Part shown: one piece after another, positions 32,608 to 43,272 of the stretch
Numbering within the stretch: the first letter of the stretch is position 1
Layout: the number at the start of each line of letters is the position of its first letter
From: Kitasatospora phosalacinea
GTDB taxonomy: Bacteria; Actinomycetota; Actinomycetes; Streptomycetales; Streptomycetaceae
Assembly (NCBI RefSeq): GCF_000717185.1
Contig: NZ_JNYE01000010.1
Location: 34,908 to 98,907, forward strand
Direction: 5' to 3'
Length of the DNA: 64,000 nt
The notes under the pieces: generated by a model
The model's input: only the letters and a program-made list of their open reading frames with translations
Database searches by the model: none
Told to the model about the DNA's origin: nothing
Translations under genes and position numbers: made by a program

Positions 32608-32681
32608 GGCGTGTGCCGGACGCGGCCCTGGGCCGGTCCGCTGCTCCTTCCGATCGGTGGGTCCTGCCGGGCGGTCCGGGG

Positions 32682-34202
<1,521 letters not shown>

Positions 34203-34311
34203 GCGGTTCCTCGGCTCGTGGGCGGCAGCGGGGCGGGGTGACCATTCGTCAGTCCCCGTCCGCGCAGGTCCGGCAAACCAGGCGGGGCGGTTCACCCGGG
34301 CCGGCCGGACG

Positions 34312-34332
34312 CCGTTCGACAATGTCGAACGG
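34312..34332. promoter_or_regulatory. GylR-type operator upstream of glpK
   Basis: A perfect inverted repeat with ten-base arms (CCGTTCGACA and complement TGTCGAACGG) around a single central A. It lies between the stop of the IclR regulator and glpK, 110 bases before the glpK start, consistent with repression of glpK-glpD by the adjacent regulator. Confidence 0.7.
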
Positions 34333-34405
34333 TCTTCGGAAGCCAATCGCAGCCGGACGCCCGCCGTCAAGGCGGTGTGACGCAACCCGCTCACCCCTGC
34401 GGGGC

Positions 34406-35173
34406 TCAGAACCGGTGCGCGCCCAGGTCCCGGGAGATCGCCCGGGCCGCCGTCCGCACCGAGGCCACCAGCGACGGCCGCACCGCGCCGTCCGGACCGC
34501 ACACCGTCTCCACCGCGCCCGACGCGCACACCGCGCCCACCGGGTTGCGCCGCCGGTCCCGGATCAGCGCCGCCACCGAGGCCACGCCCTCCCAGGTCTC
34601 CTCCACCGCGTCCGCCCAGCCCCGCTCGCGCACCAGCGCGCACTGCGCGTCCAGCGCCGCCGGCTCCGTCACCGTCCGGGCCGTGAACGCCTCCCACGGC
34701 CCGTCGCCCAACTCGCCGCGCGCCACCGGGTCGTACGCCAGCAGCACCTTGCCCAGCGCGGTCGCGTGCAGCGGCTGCATCGAACCGACCTCCAGCACCT
34801 GCCGCGAGTCGTCCGGCCGGAACACGTGGTGCACCACCAGCACCCCCCGCTGGTGCAGCACCCCCAGGTACACCGTCTCCCCGGCCGCCCGCGCCAGGTC
34901 GTCCGCCCACACCAGCGCCCGGGCCCGCAGCTCGTGCACGTCCAGGTAGCTCTGGCCCAGCCGCAGCAGCTCCGCGCCCAACTGGTACTTGCCGCTCTCC
35001 GGGTCCTGCTCGACGAAGCCCTCCTGCTGGAGCGTCCGCAGGATCCCGTGCGCCGTGCCCTTCGCCAGCCCCAGCCCCGCCGCCACCTCCGACAGGCCTA
35101 GCCGGCGCTCCCCGCCCGCCAGCAGGCGCAGGATCGCGGCCGCCCGCGACAGCGACTGGATCGCACCGGGCAC
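34406..35173 (-). CDS. gylR: IclR-family glycerol operon repressor (GylR-like)
   Basis: A 255-residue IclR protein: wHTH at the N-terminus ([21 protein letters not shown]) and a C-terminal effector domain ([24 protein letters not shown], then [11 protein letters not shown]). Length and sequence agree with GylR, which represses the streptomycete glycerol operon and responds to glycerol-3-phosphate. GTG 35173 has GGAGG seven bases upstream. It is on the same strand as glpK and glpD. Confidence 0.87.
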   Translation of the reverse strand: MPGAIQSLSRAAAILRLLAGGERRLGLSEVAAGLGLAKGTAHGILRTLQQEGFVEQDPESGKYQLGAELLRLGQSYLDVHELRARALVWADDLARAAGETVYLGVLHQRGVLVVHHVFRPDDSRQVLEVGSMQPLHATALGKVLLAYDPVARGELGDGPWEAFTARTVTEPAALDAQCALVRERGWADAVEETWEGVASVAALIRDRRRNPVGAVCASGAVETVCGPDGAVRPSLVASVRTAARAISRDLGAHRF

Positions 35174-35364
35174 CCGCCCACCTCCACTGAACACCGGTCG
35201 ACGATGCCGACCGCGATGCCGAGAACGGGACGACGTGCCCTCGAAGACCGTACTACCCGGCCGCCCCGTCCCGCCCCACGGCACCCGGCCGCTCACGCGC
35301 GGCCCCTTCGGCCCGCCCGGCCCCGTCGGCCCCCTCGGCCCGTCGGCCCCGTCGGCCCGCCCGG

Positions 35365-36588
35365 TCAGGCCGCGGCGGGCTCCGCCACCCAGCCCGCGAC
35401 CAGGGCCAGGCCGGTCGGCCGGTGCACCGCGAGGAAGGCGAACGGGCGGTCGAAACGGGCCGTCGCCTGGCGCGAGCGGAAACGGAGGAGCCGGCCGCCC
35501 GCCATGCCCCGGGTCATCTCCACCACGGTGACCGCGCTCGCCTCGAAGCCCTTCGCGGTGAACTCCGCCACCGCGGCCTGCTTGGCCCCGCTGACCCGCA
35601 GCGGGACGCTCCGGCTGATCCCCGGGAAGTGGCTGCCCGGCCCGGCGGCCGCGCCCAGGCCGAACACCCCGGCCCGCGCCAGCAGGTCGTGCTCCGCCTG
35701 CACCCGGAAGGCCACGGTCTGCAGCGTCCCGGAGTTCCGCAGCGCCGAGGACTGCACCGACTCCAGCACCAGCCCCGGCCACGCCTCCCCGTCCGACAGG
35801 CCCTCCACCGGCATCCGCCAGGCCGCGCCCGACAGCAGCTCGAACCCGGCCGCCACCACCGCGCCCGGCTCGGCCGCCTCCGCGCCGAGCACCAGGTGCA
35901 CGTCCACCTCGCCGTCGCCCACCACCCGGACCTCCGTCACCGGGCCCGCCGAGGTCTCCGCCACCGCGATCCGCTCGTACAGCTCCGGGCCCGACACCGT
36001 GAGCCGGGGCAGCTCCCGCCAGGCCCACGGCCCCTGGTCGGTCCTGGAGCGGGACGGCCGGAACGGCTTCGCCCACGCGGTGCGCACCGTCAGCGCCGAG
36101 GCCAGCACCAGCAGCGCCCCGGACAGCTCCACCGGCATCCGCTCGACCAGGCCGCCGGTCCGCTCCCGCGCCCAGGCGTCCAGCGCCGCCCGGTCCTTCG
36201 CCTCGTCGCCGGTCAACCTCCCCCACAGCGAGGCGTCTAACTGCTCCAGCCAGCCGGGCTCCACCACGACCCCGTCGGCCGTCCACAGCCCGAGCGCCGC
36301 CGCGCAGCCCGGCACCTCCCGCAGCCGCGCCAGCAGCTCCCGGGCCAGCGACGGCGCCCGCTCGGCCGGGACGCCCAGCGCCCCGGCCAGCTCCGCCCGG
36401 GCCGGGCCGCCCGCGCCCGCCGCCAGCACGGCCAGCAGCGGCCACACCCCCAGCGCCGTCCACACCTGCCCGGCGGCGAAGTCCAACTCCCGCCCCCAGC
36501 GCGCCCCCAGGGCGTTCACCTGCTCGACCGCGCCCGTACCCGCGCCTGCGCCTGCGCCCGTACCAGCGCCCGTACCCGCGTCCGTCAT
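35365..36588 (-). CDS. Serpin-family protein
   Basis: A 407-residue protein with serpin hallmarks: the reactive-loop hinge AVAEFTAKGFEASAVT (about residues 335-350) and the C-terminal signature FDRPFAFLAVHRPTG. Serpins trap serine or cysteine proteases by insertion of the reactive loop; bacterial members are uncommon but known in actinomycetes. No signal peptide is visible; the first ~20 residues are a Gly/Ala/Thr repeat (GTGAGTGAGAGAGTG). In the hinge the small residues expected at P10-P15 are only partly present (GFEASAV), so inhibitory activity is uncertain. ATG at 36588. Confidence 0.8.
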   Translation of the reverse strand: MTDAGTGAGTGAGAGAGTGAVEQVNALGARWGRELDFAAGQVWTALGVWPLLAVLAAGAGGPARAELAGALGVPAERAPSLARELLARLREVPGCAAALGLWTADGVVVEPGWLEQLDASLWGRLTGDEAKDRAALDAWARERTGGLVERMPVELSGALLVLASALTVRTAWAKPFRPSRSRTDQGPWAWRELPRLTVSGPELYERIAVAETSAGPVTEVRVVGDGEVDVHLVLGAEAAEPGAVVAAGFELLSGAAWRMPVEGLSDGEAWPGLVLESVQSSALRNSGTLQTVAFRVQAEHDLLARAGVFGLGAAAGPGSHFPGISRSVPLRVSGAKQAAVAEFTAKGFEASAVTVVEMTRGMAGGRLLRFRSRQATARFDRPFAFLAVHRPTGLALVAGWVAEPAAA

Positions 36589-36660
36589 GCTCCCGTCTCC
36601 TCCCCGGCCCGTCCCGTCCCCACCATCCCTACCAGAGCGGCCGGACGGCGCCCCGCCGGG

Positions 36661-37602
36661 CTACCCGCCGAGCGCCGCCGCGAGTTCCGCGATCGCGGCC
36701 GGGCCGACCCGGCAGCAGCCGCCCACCAGCCGGGCCCCGGCCGCCGTCCAGTCCGCCGCCGACCCGGGGTCGAACGCCGCCGGGCCGGTCCAGTCCCGGG
36801 CCGACGCGTCCCAGTCCTCCCCGCTGTTCGGGTACGCCACCGCGGGCAGGCCCGTCACCTCCGCGGCCAGCGCCACCGCCGCCGCCACCTCCCGGGGCGC
36901 GCAGCAGTTGACGCCCACCGCCACCACCTCCGGCACCTCCGCGACCAGCGCGAACACCTCCGACAGCGGCTCCCCGCCCCTGGTCAGCCCGTCCGCCGCG
37001 CCGAACGAGAACCACACCGGCACCCCCAACCCCCGTACGCAGTCCGCCAGTACGGCCGCCTCCAGCAGGTCCGGCACGGTCTCCACCGCCAGCACGTCCG
37101 GCCCCGCGGCCGCCAGCACCTCCAGCCGCGGACGGTGGAACTCCGCCAACTCCGAGGCCGACACGCCGTAGTGGCCCCGGTACTCGGAACCGTCCGCCAG
37201 CACCGCCCCGTACGGGCCCACCGACGCCGCCACCCAGCGCGGACGGCCGTCCCCCAGCTCCGCCGACGCCTCCTCGGCCGCCAGCCGCGCCACCTCCACG
37301 CTCAGCGCCAGCAGCCGGTCCGTCTTCGCGGCGTCCACCCCGCGGGCGGCGAAACCCGCCCGGCTCGCCTGGTAACTCGCCGTGGTCGCCACCCGGGCGC
37401 CCGCCGCGAAGTACGCCCGGTGGGCCGCCACCAGCTGCCGCGGCTCGTCCAGCAGCAGCCGGGCCGACCACAGCGCGTCCGACAAGTCGCAGCCCTGGTC
37501 GGCCAGTTGGTTCGACAGTCCGCCGTCGAGCAGCACCGGCCCGGCCGCCATCGCCGCCACCAGCGCCGCACCGGAAGGGGAACTGCCGAAGTGCGTCACC
37601 AT
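36661..37602 (-). CDS. mmuM: Homocysteine S-methyltransferase
   Basis: A 313-residue zinc enzyme that makes methionine from homocysteine using S-methylmethionine (or SAM). PVLLDGGLSNQLADQG starts the domain; the zinc ligands are in GVNCCAP (Cys) and GGCCRVGP (Cys-Cys), both intact. TASYQASRAGF and VETVPDLLEA fit the family. ATG 37602 directly adjoins GGAGGG; a GTG one codon later (37599) has better spacing. No permease for S-methylmethionine is adjacent. Confidence 0.92.
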   Translation of the reverse strand: MVTHFGSSPSGAALVAAMAAGPVLLDGGLSNQLADQGCDLSDALWSARLLLDEPRQLVAAHRAYFAAGARVATTASYQASRAGFAARGVDAAKTDRLLALSVEVARLAAEEASAELGDGRPRWVAASVGPYGAVLADGSEYRGHYGVSASELAEFHRPRLEVLAAAGPDVLAVETVPDLLEAAVLADCVRGLGVPVWFSFGAADGLTRGGEPLSEVFALVAEVPEVVAVGVNCCAPREVAAAVALAAEVTGLPAVAYPNSGEDWDASARDWTGPAAFDPGSAADWTAAGARLVGGCCRVGPAAIAELAAALGG

Positions 37603-37707
37603 CCCTCCAGCCTGCACCCGCCGTCGGCCCGCGGCGAACCGGCCGCTGCGGGGCGGCCCGCGGCGAACCGGCCGCTGCGGGGGCGGCCGGGGCGGCCCGG
37701 GGTCGCG

Positions 37708-38211
37708 TCAGAGCGCCTCGGCCGCCACCGGGTGCGAGGTGACCGCGATCCGGTTGTAGGTGTTCACCACGGTCGCCGCCCAGGCCACGAACGCCGTCTC
37801 CGGCTCGGACAGCACGCCGAGGGCGGCCCGCCGGGCCCGGACGCCCTCGGTCCGGTCGGTGAGCCGGGTGACCGCCTCGGCCAGGGCGAGCGCGGCCCGC
37901 TCCCGGGGCGTGAACAGCCCGGACTCCCGCCACACCACCAACTGGGCCAGCCGCTCGTCCTGTTCGCCCGCCTTCCGGGCGCTCGCCGTGTGCAGGCCGA
38001 CGCAGTACGTGCAGCCGTTCAGCTGCGAGCAGCGCAGCCGCACCAGTTCCAGCAGCAGCGGCTCCAGCCCGGCCGCCGTCGCGGCCTCCTCCACCGCCGC
38101 GTGCAGGGCGTGCACGGCGGCGAAGGCCTGCGGGCCCAACTCGGTCATCGGCAGCGGCGGCAGCGGCGGCAGCGGGGGAAGGGCCGCGGGCGGCGGAAGC
38201 GTCTCGGTCAT
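37708..38211 (-). CDS. Carboxymuconolactone decarboxylase / AhpD-like protein
   Basis: A 167-residue all-helical protein. The AhpD-type redox motif CTYCVGLH (C-x-x-C-x-x-x-H) follows LELVRLRCSQLNG, the normal position. Family members are alkylhydroperoxidases or decarboxylases. The N-terminal ~25 residues are Pro/Leu-rich (PPPAALPPLPPLPPLP), a low-complexity tail. ATG 38211 is the most likely start; M at about residue 22 is an alternative without the tail. Confidence 0.85.
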   Translation of the reverse strand: MTETLPPPAALPPLPPLPPLPMTELGPQAFAAVHALHAAVEEAATAAGLEPLLLELVRLRCSQLNGCTYCVGLHTASARKAGEQDERLAQLVVWRESGLFTPRERAALALAEAVTRLTDRTEGVRARRAALGVLSEPETAFVAWAATVVNTYNRIAVTSHPVAAEAL

Positions 38212-38548
38212 CCTTCGAGCGTAGGAGCGGGCCGGGGCCCGGACGGGGCGGAACGGGGCCGGGTCACCCACTCGGGAGGCCGCTTCCGAAACCGTTGACG
38301 GTGTCCCCAAATCGTGGCGGGGTACGTCCGGTTCAAGGGCCGTCGAGTCGGCGGAGCGTCAACGAACCGCGAACGTCACCCGCTTGGCCGCACGTGTGCG
38401 ATCCGTCGCTCAGAGTGCCGGTAGTGTGACGTTCCGTTGCCGCGCCGATCGTGTGACGGCCCACTGAAAGCACCGCAGGGCGACTCCCGCCGACTCCGGT
38501 CCCCGGGGCGGCCGCCGCCCGCGCCAGACCACACTGGAGAACTCCGCA
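38212..38548. other. Divergent spacer before the EF-hand gene
   Basis: 337 bases without a gene between the AhpD-like start and the EF-hand start. It ends with GGAGA, the ribosome site of the latter. TAGTGT at 38422-38427 is a possible -10 box, without a recognisable -35. No palindrome stands out. Confidence 0.45.
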
Positions 38549-39088
38549 ATGACCACTTCCGTGCAGCTCGACCGTGCCCAGAAGCGCTTCGACCTCTGGG
38601 ACGTGAACGGCGACGGCCAGATCGACCGCTCCGACTGGCAGGCCGAGGCCCAGCGCATCCTGCAGGCCTTCGGCGAGGCCCCGGTCTCCCCGGCCGGCCG
38701 CCAGCTGACCGAGGCCTACCTCGGCATGTGGAGCTTCTTCGCCGACAAGGCGGGCATCGACGAGCAGGACGGCGCGCTCACCCCCGAGCAGTTCAACCAC
38801 ATCGCCGAGGAGCACATCCTGGAGAACGGCGGCGCCGGCTTCGGCCGCGTCGTCAAGCCGACCATCCAGGCCATGGTCGAGCTGGTCGACGTGGACGGCG
38901 ACGGCCAGGTCAACCCGGCCGAGTTCAAGACCTGGCTGGACGCGATCGGCGTCTCCAGCGTCGAGCCCGCCGAGGCGTTCCGCCAGATCGACGCCAACGG
39001 CGACGGCCAGCTGTCCGTCGAGGAGCTGGTCCAGGCCGTGCGCGCCTACCACCTCGGCGACATCGACGTCCCGCTGCTCGGCCGCTGA
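38549..39088 (+). CDS. EF-hand calcium-binding protein (calerythrin-like)
   Basis: A 179-residue acidic cytoplasmic protein with the four-EF-hand layout of calerythrin and streptomycete calcium-binding proteins. Loop 1 is DVNGDGQIDRSD (residues 18-29); loop 2 (IDEQDGALTPEQF) lacks consensus ligands; loop 3 is DVDGDGQVNPAEF (about 113-125); loop 4 is DANGDGQLSVEEL (about 148-160). Three loops should bind Ca2+. Likely a calcium sensor or buffer; such proteins affect development in Streptomyces. A strong terminator follows. Confidence 0.93.
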   Translation: MTTSVQLDRAQKRFDLWDVNGDGQIDRSDWQAEAQRILQAFGEAPVSPAGRQLTEAYLGMWSFFADKAGIDEQDGALTPEQFNHIAEEHILENGGAGFGRVVKPTIQAMVELVDVDGDGQVNPAEFKTWLDAIGVSSVEPAEAFRQIDANGDGQLSVEELVQAVRAYHLGDIDVPLLGR

Positions 39089-39130
39089 GCACCGCCCGGC
39101 ACCGCTGAGCGCTGCTCGGCACCGCTGACG

Positions 39131-39179
39131 GCCGAAGGGCCCGGAACGGGGAGGCGCCCCCCGCTCCGGGCCCTTCGGC
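39131..39179. terminator. Bidirectional terminator after the EF-hand gene
   Basis: Perfect 15-base arms (39131-39145 GCCGAAGGGCCCGGA; 39165-39179 complement), with an additional inner GGGG/CCCC pairing. It lies between convergent genes and marks the left edge of the putative biosynthetic cluster. Confidence 0.88.
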
Positions 39180-39242
39180 GTCCCCCGCGCGCGCCCTGCC
39201 GATCCCCAGCCGATCCCCAGCCGGTCCCCGGTCAGTCCCCGG

Positions 39243-39656
39243 TCAGTCCCCGGCCGGGACGAACCGCACCGGCAGCTCCGGCCGCAGGTCCAGCTTCTCC
39301 CCGGTCAGCAGGTGGTCGGCCGCGATCAGCACGTTGTAGTGGTTCGGGAAGTGGCAGGCGTCGAAGCCCAGCACGGTGCCGACCCGGTGCTCGCCGACGA
39401 ACACCTCGTCGCCCCGGTCCAGCACCCCGGCCGCCGCGATCTCCGCGAAGCCGAGGAACCCCACCCGGTCGATCCGCGCTCCCGCGGCGGTGTCCCGCTG
39501 GTCCGTGGTCACCAACTCGTGCACCTCGCCCGCCCGTACGCACCGGCTGGCGAACGGCTCCAGGCTCATCCCGCGCTCGGTCCGGCTGTGCAGCAGCACC
39601 TTCACCAGCGTGCCGGTGACCGTCCGCTTCGGTCCGTTCTCCCGTACGGGGTTCAT
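39243..39656 (-). CDS. Small protein of the DUF6917 type
   Basis: A 137-residue protein, last in the six-gene minus-strand operon. TLVKVLLHSRTERGMSLEPF, VHELVTTDQRD and HFPNHYNVLIAADHLLTGEKL resemble the DUF6917 family found in metabolite clusters; function unknown. Strand-rich, no membrane helix; the His/Tyr/Asn-rich HFPNHYN patch could be a ligand site. ATG 39656 overlaps the upstream stop by four bases (ATGA), so it is translationally coupled to the dehydrogenase. Direct repeats (GGTCAGTCCCC) reach into its last codons. Confidence 0.65.
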   Translation of the reverse strand: MNPVRENGPKRTVTGTLVKVLLHSRTERGMSLEPFASRCVRAGEVHELVTTDQRDTAAGARIDRVGFLGFAEIAAAGVLDRGDEVFVGEHRVGTVLGFDACHFPNHYNVLIAADHLLTGEKLDLRPELPVRFVPAGD

Positions 39657-40630
39657 CCCAGCGCCCCCGCCCCGGCCCCGGCCTCGGCGCGGTACGCCGC
39701 CTCGACCACCCGCAGTGCGTCCACCCCGTCCGGGCCCCGCTCCGAGCCGCCTGCGCCCCCGCCCCCGCTCCCGCTCCCGTCGCGCAGCAGCCCGGCGAAC
39801 TCGCCGAGGATGCCCTCGTACTCGTGCCACAGCGACTGCTTGAAGCCCTCGTGCCCTGCCAGCAGGTCCGCCCGCAGCACCGTCCCGTCCGCCAACTCCA
39901 CGGCCACGTCCTTGAGTTCGCCCGGGTACGACCAGTCCAGCTCGATCCGGCCGCGCGCCCCGTCGCCGTGCACCCCGCTCCGGCCCGCCAGCTCCAGCGC
40001 CGCGTACCGGTCCACCCCGGTGCCGTCGCGCACCACGTGCGCGTCGGTCAGCTCCATCGGGCCCGCCAGCAGCCGCACCAGGTCGTACGCGTTCGGGCCG
40101 TTGTCGGCGACGCAGCCGCCGCCGCACCGCTCCGGGTCTAGGTACCAGCGGTCCCGGCCGACGTGCTCCTCGATCAGCTCGAAGTAGCGGACCGTCACCG
40201 ACCGCACCGGCAGCGGCTGCCCGGCGAGCGCGGTGCACAGCTCCCGCACCGCCGTGTTGTAGCGCCGGTGGAAGGCCGTGAACAGCGGCACCCGCCGTTC
40301 GGCCGCCAGCGCCGCGAGTTCGGCGCCCTCGGCGGCCCGCAGCGCCAGCGGCTTCTCCACGCACACCGGCAGGCCGGCCCGCAGCGCGTCCCGGCAGATC
40401 GCCAGGTGCAGGTCGTTCGGGACGGTCACCACCACGGCGTCCAGCCCGCCCGCGGCCAGCAGCTCCCGGTGGTCCGTGAAGCGTGCGACCCCGTTGTCGA
40501 ACGGCTCCAGCAGCGAACCGTCCCGGTCGCAGACCGCCGCCAACCGCACCCCCGGCAGCCGCTCCAGCGCGGCCAGGTAGAACCGCGAGATCACCCCGAG
40601 CCCGACCACCCCGAACCGCAGCCCGCTCAC
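39653..40630 (-). CDS. Gfo/Idh/MocA-family oxidoreductase
   Basis: A 325-residue NAD(P)-dependent dehydrogenase acting on a sugar, cyclitol or similar alcohol. The Rossmann fold opens with FGVVGLGVISRFY; the catalytic region is CVEKPLA (EKP motif) and the substrate helix contains HRRYNTAVREL; GGGCVADNGPNAYDLVRLLAG is the expected C-terminal strand region. GTG 40630 overlaps the upstream stop by four bases. A Gly/Ser run (SGSGGGGAGGS) lies in the C-terminal part. Confidence 0.87.
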   Translation of the reverse strand: MSGLRFGVVGLGVISRFYLAALERLPGVRLAAVCDRDGSLLEPFDNGVARFTDHRELLAAGGLDAVVVTVPNDLHLAICRDALRAGLPVCVEKPLALRAAEGAELAALAAERRVPLFTAFHRRYNTAVRELCTALAGQPLPVRSVTVRYFELIEEHVGRDRWYLDPERCGGGCVADNGPNAYDLVRLLAGPMELTDAHVVRDGTGVDRYAALELAGRSGVHGDGARGRIELDWSYPGELKDVAVELADGTVLRADLLAGHEGFKQSLWHEYEGILGEFAGLLRDGSGSGGGGAGGSERGPDGVDALRVVEAAYRAEAGAGAGALG

Positions 40631-41844
40631 CGCCCGCCCTCCGTCCCGGCGACCGTGCCCGCACCCGTGCCCGCACCCGTGCCCGCACCCGCGGCCGACG
40701 CCGGAACCGAAACCGACGCCGGAACCGAAACCGGACGGACGCCGAACTGCTCGGCGACGGCCGCCAGTTCGGCCAGCAGCGGCGCAGCCACCGGCACCCC
40801 GTCGCGCCGCGCCTCGGCGGTGCGCCGGGCCTCGTGCCAGCCCGGGTACGCGACCGGGCCCGAACTCCCCTCCGCGGGCGGGCAGTCCAGTACCGTGCCG
40901 AACAAGGTCCGGGCGTCCAGGGCGACCTGCTCGGCGTCCCGCAGGGCGGCCGGGGCGATCGCCAGCGCGAACACGCCGATGTCGTCGTCCCGCCCGGACG
41001 GGCGGCCGTCGCCCTCCAGCGCGGCCGGGTCCGGCCCGAGGCCCGCGCCCGGCAGCAGCGCCGCCAGCACCTCCACCATCAGTCCCAGCCCGAAGCCCTT
41101 GAACTCGCCGCCCGCACCCGACCCGAGCCACAGCAGGTGCGCCTCGCCGCGGTCGAACGCGCCCGGGTCGGTGACCGGCCGCCCGTCCGGCCCGGCCAGC
41201 CACCCCTCCGGGATCGCCCGCCCGGCCCGCTCCGCCGCCCGGACCCGGCCGGTCGGCACCGCCGTGGTGCTCATGTCCAGCACGTAGGGCGGCAGTTCAC
41301 CCGCCGGTGCGGCCACGCTCCACGGGTTCGTCCCCAGCAGCGCCACCGCGCCGCCCGGCGGCCGGGCGATCCGCTGGCGGCCGCAGTTCGAGGCCAGCAG
41401 CCCGATCATCCCGCGCCCGGTGACCCGCGCCGCGTGGTGGCCCGCGCACCCGAAGTGGGTGGCCCGGCGCACCGACACCAGTCCGATCCCGTACTGCTCG
41501 GCCCGCTCCGCGGCCAGCTCCATCGCGGCCCCGGCCTGCCACAGTCCGAGCGCCCCGGCCGCGTCCACCAGCACCGCCGCCCCCCGGTCGGCCAGCACCA
41601 CCGGCTCCGCCCGCGGATCGGCCCGGCCCTCGGCCAGCAGCGGCAGGTAGAGCCGGGTCAGGTTGGCCAGCCCGTGCGAGTCCATCCCGGCGGCGTCGCC
41701 GTAGCACAGCGCCTCCGCCGCGGCCCGGGCCCGCTCGGGCGGCAACGCGCAGGCCGCGAACACGTCGGTGGCGAAACGGATCAGGTCGGCGTACGGGACG
41801 CGGACGGTGCCGGTGGCACGGGGCGCGGACGCCACGGTGGTCAC
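40627..41844 (-). CDS. Ldh-family (malate/L-lactate-type) dehydrogenase
   Basis: A 405-residue NAD(P)-dependent oxidoreductase of the MDH2/LDH2 family, which oxidises 2-hydroxy acids or reduces imines or 2-keto acids. MDSHGLANLTRLYLP (catalytic His), RRATHFGCAGHHA and LLGTNPWSVAAPAGE are the family motifs. The last ~30 residues are a repeat-derived tail (VSVPASVSVPASAAGAGTGAG) encoded by 12- and 18-base tandem repeats. GTG 41844 has GGAGG nine bases upstream. Confidence 0.85.
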   Translation of the reverse strand: MTTVASAPRATGTVRVPYADLIRFATDVFAACALPPERARAAAEALCYGDAAGMDSHGLANLTRLYLPLLAEGRADPRAEPVVLADRGAAVLVDAAGALGLWQAGAAMELAAERAEQYGIGLVSVRRATHFGCAGHHAARVTGRGMIGLLASNCGRQRIARPPGGAVALLGTNPWSVAAPAGELPPYVLDMSTTAVPTGRVRAAERAGRAIPEGWLAGPDGRPVTDPGAFDRGEAHLLWLGSGAGGEFKGFGLGLMVEVLAALLPGAGLGPDPAALEGDGRPSGRDDDIGVFALAIAPAALRDAEQVALDARTLFGTVLDCPPAEGSSGPVAYPGWHEARRTAEARRDGVPVAAPLLAELAAVAEQFGVRPVSVPASVSVPASAAGAGTGAGTGAGTVAGTEGGR

Positions 41845-41898
41845 GGAGAACAACCTCCAGTCGGGACGGGGGACTTCAGGGGGAGACGAACGGACAGG

Positions 41899-43272
41899 TC
41901 AGGGGCGGCGGTGGCGGGCGAAGGCCACCAGCAGCCGGGCCACCGCCGAGGCGAAGCCGTCGAGCTGCTCGGCCTCGGCGAACTCGCCCGCCGCGTGCGC
42001 CCGGTTGGCGCCGAGGTCGCCCGGGCCGAGCACCACGGTGAACGCGTCGTCCGGCAGGTCGGCCGCCCAGATCGCGTCGCAGGTGAACGCCGGTTCCGTG
42101 TCCGGCATCCGGGCGATCCCGGCCCGCCGGGTGAGTAGGTCCTCCAGCTCCGGGTGCCGGTTGTCGAGGACCGGCAGGCCGCGCTTGGGCCAGTCGAGCC
42201 GGGTGATCCGCGCGCAGTCGGCGGCGGTCCGGGCGAACTCCGGCAGCCCGGCGAAGGCCTGGCGGAACGCGTCCAGCCCGGAGCGGACCGCGGCCTCCAC
42301 CGCGGCCTCCGCGCGGCGGCCCGAACCCGCGTCCCGGTAGGGGAGGTTGAGCAGCAGCTCGCCGCTCCCGTAGACCCGGTTGTGCAGCGGGCCGGTGACC
42401 GACCCGGCCACGCAGACCGGGTCGCGCGGTCCGGGCGCGGAGCCCAGCTCCCGGGCCAGGTGCTGGGCGAGGAAGCCGAGCAGTACCGTCGCGTTGTGGC
42501 CCGCGCCCGGGCAGTCGTCGATCGCGTCCTCGCCGCGCACCCGCAGCCGGGCGGTGGCGGCGGCGGTGGCCCGCGGCAGGTAGCGCAGGCCGGTCGGCTC
42601 GCAGAACACGTTCAGCGCGCCCGCGTACCCGGCCCCGACCAGCGGACGGGTGCCGAACACGCCCATCGCGCCGCCCTCCTCGCCGGACACCGCCTGCACC
42701 AGCACCGCGACCTCCCGCCCCACCCGGGGCTCCGCCGCCGCCGCGGCCCGCACCCCGGCCAGCAGCGCCACCGCCGGGCCCTTGGCGTCGATCGCGCCCC
42801 GCCCGGTGAACCGCCGCCCGTCGAAGCCCACCGGCTCCGCCCCGGCCACGGTGTCCAGGTGCACGTTGAACATCACCGTCGCCGCCCGCGGGAGTTCCGG
42901 CCCCAGCCGCAGCACCAGGCTGGGCTGGCAGGCCAGGAACCCGGGCGTCCCCGCCACCGCGTCGCGCACCGTCAACGGCACGTCCGGGCGGTCGAGTTCG
43001 GCCTCCGCGGGCGCACCGCGGTACAGCTCGGCCAGCCCGAGGCCCGCCGCCGCCCGCGCGTACCGCTCCAGCGCCTCGGGCAGCAGCGGCAGCGGTGCGC
43101 CCGGGCCGGTCTCCAGCGGGCCGGCGGTGGGCAGCCGCAGCAGGTCGAGCAGCAACTCCCGCTCGTCCGGCCGCAGTTCGGCCGTCAGCAGGCTGCTTTC
43201 CCGCTCGTCCGGCCGCAGTCCGGCCGTCAGCGGACCGGTTCCCAGGACGTCCGCCGACGGCTCACCCGGCAT
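41899..43272 (-). CDS. M20-family metallohydrolase (ArgE/DapE/acetylornithine deacetylase type)
   Basis: A 457-residue zinc hydrolase that would remove an acyl group from an amino group. Metal-binding motifs: MFNVHLDTV (H-x-D), GRGAIDAKGP (Asp), SGEEGG (Glu-Glu), FCEPTGL (Glu) and a final GAGHNATV-like His region. Residues ~13-40 contain a duplicated 14-residue unit (LTAGLRPDERESSL / LTAELRPDEREL), encoded by a 42-base direct repeat near 43160-43230. ATG 43272 overlaps the upstream isomerase end by 11 bases. Could deprotect or hydrolyse an N-acyl pathway intermediate. Confidence 0.8.
   Translation of the reverse strand: MPGEPSADVLGTGPLTAGLRPDERESSLLTAELRPDERELLLDLLRLPTAGPLETGPGAPLPLLPEALERYARAAAGLGLAELYRGAPAEAELDRPDVPLTVRDAVAGTPGFLACQPSLVLRLGPELPRAATVMFNVHLDTVAGAEPVGFDGRRFTGRGAIDAKGPAVALLAGVRAAAAAEPRVGREVAVLVQAVSGEEGGAMGVFGTRPLVGAGYAGALNVFCEPTGLRYLPRATAAATARLRVRGEDAIDDCPGAGHNATVLLGFLAQHLARELGSAPGPRDPVCVAGSVTGPLHNRVYGSGELLLNLPYRDAGSGRRAEAAVEAAVRSGLDAFRQAFAGLPEFARTAADCARITRLDWPKRGLPVLDNRHPELEDLLTRRAGIARMPDTEPAFTCDAIWAADLPDDAFTVVLGPGDLGANRAHAAGEFAEAEQLDGFASAVARLLVAFARHRRP

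Noticed and set aside
34203..34405. Hidden or truncated glpF
   Set aside because: The spacer is only 203 bases and contains the operator; no MIP-family motif (NPA) was seen in any frame.
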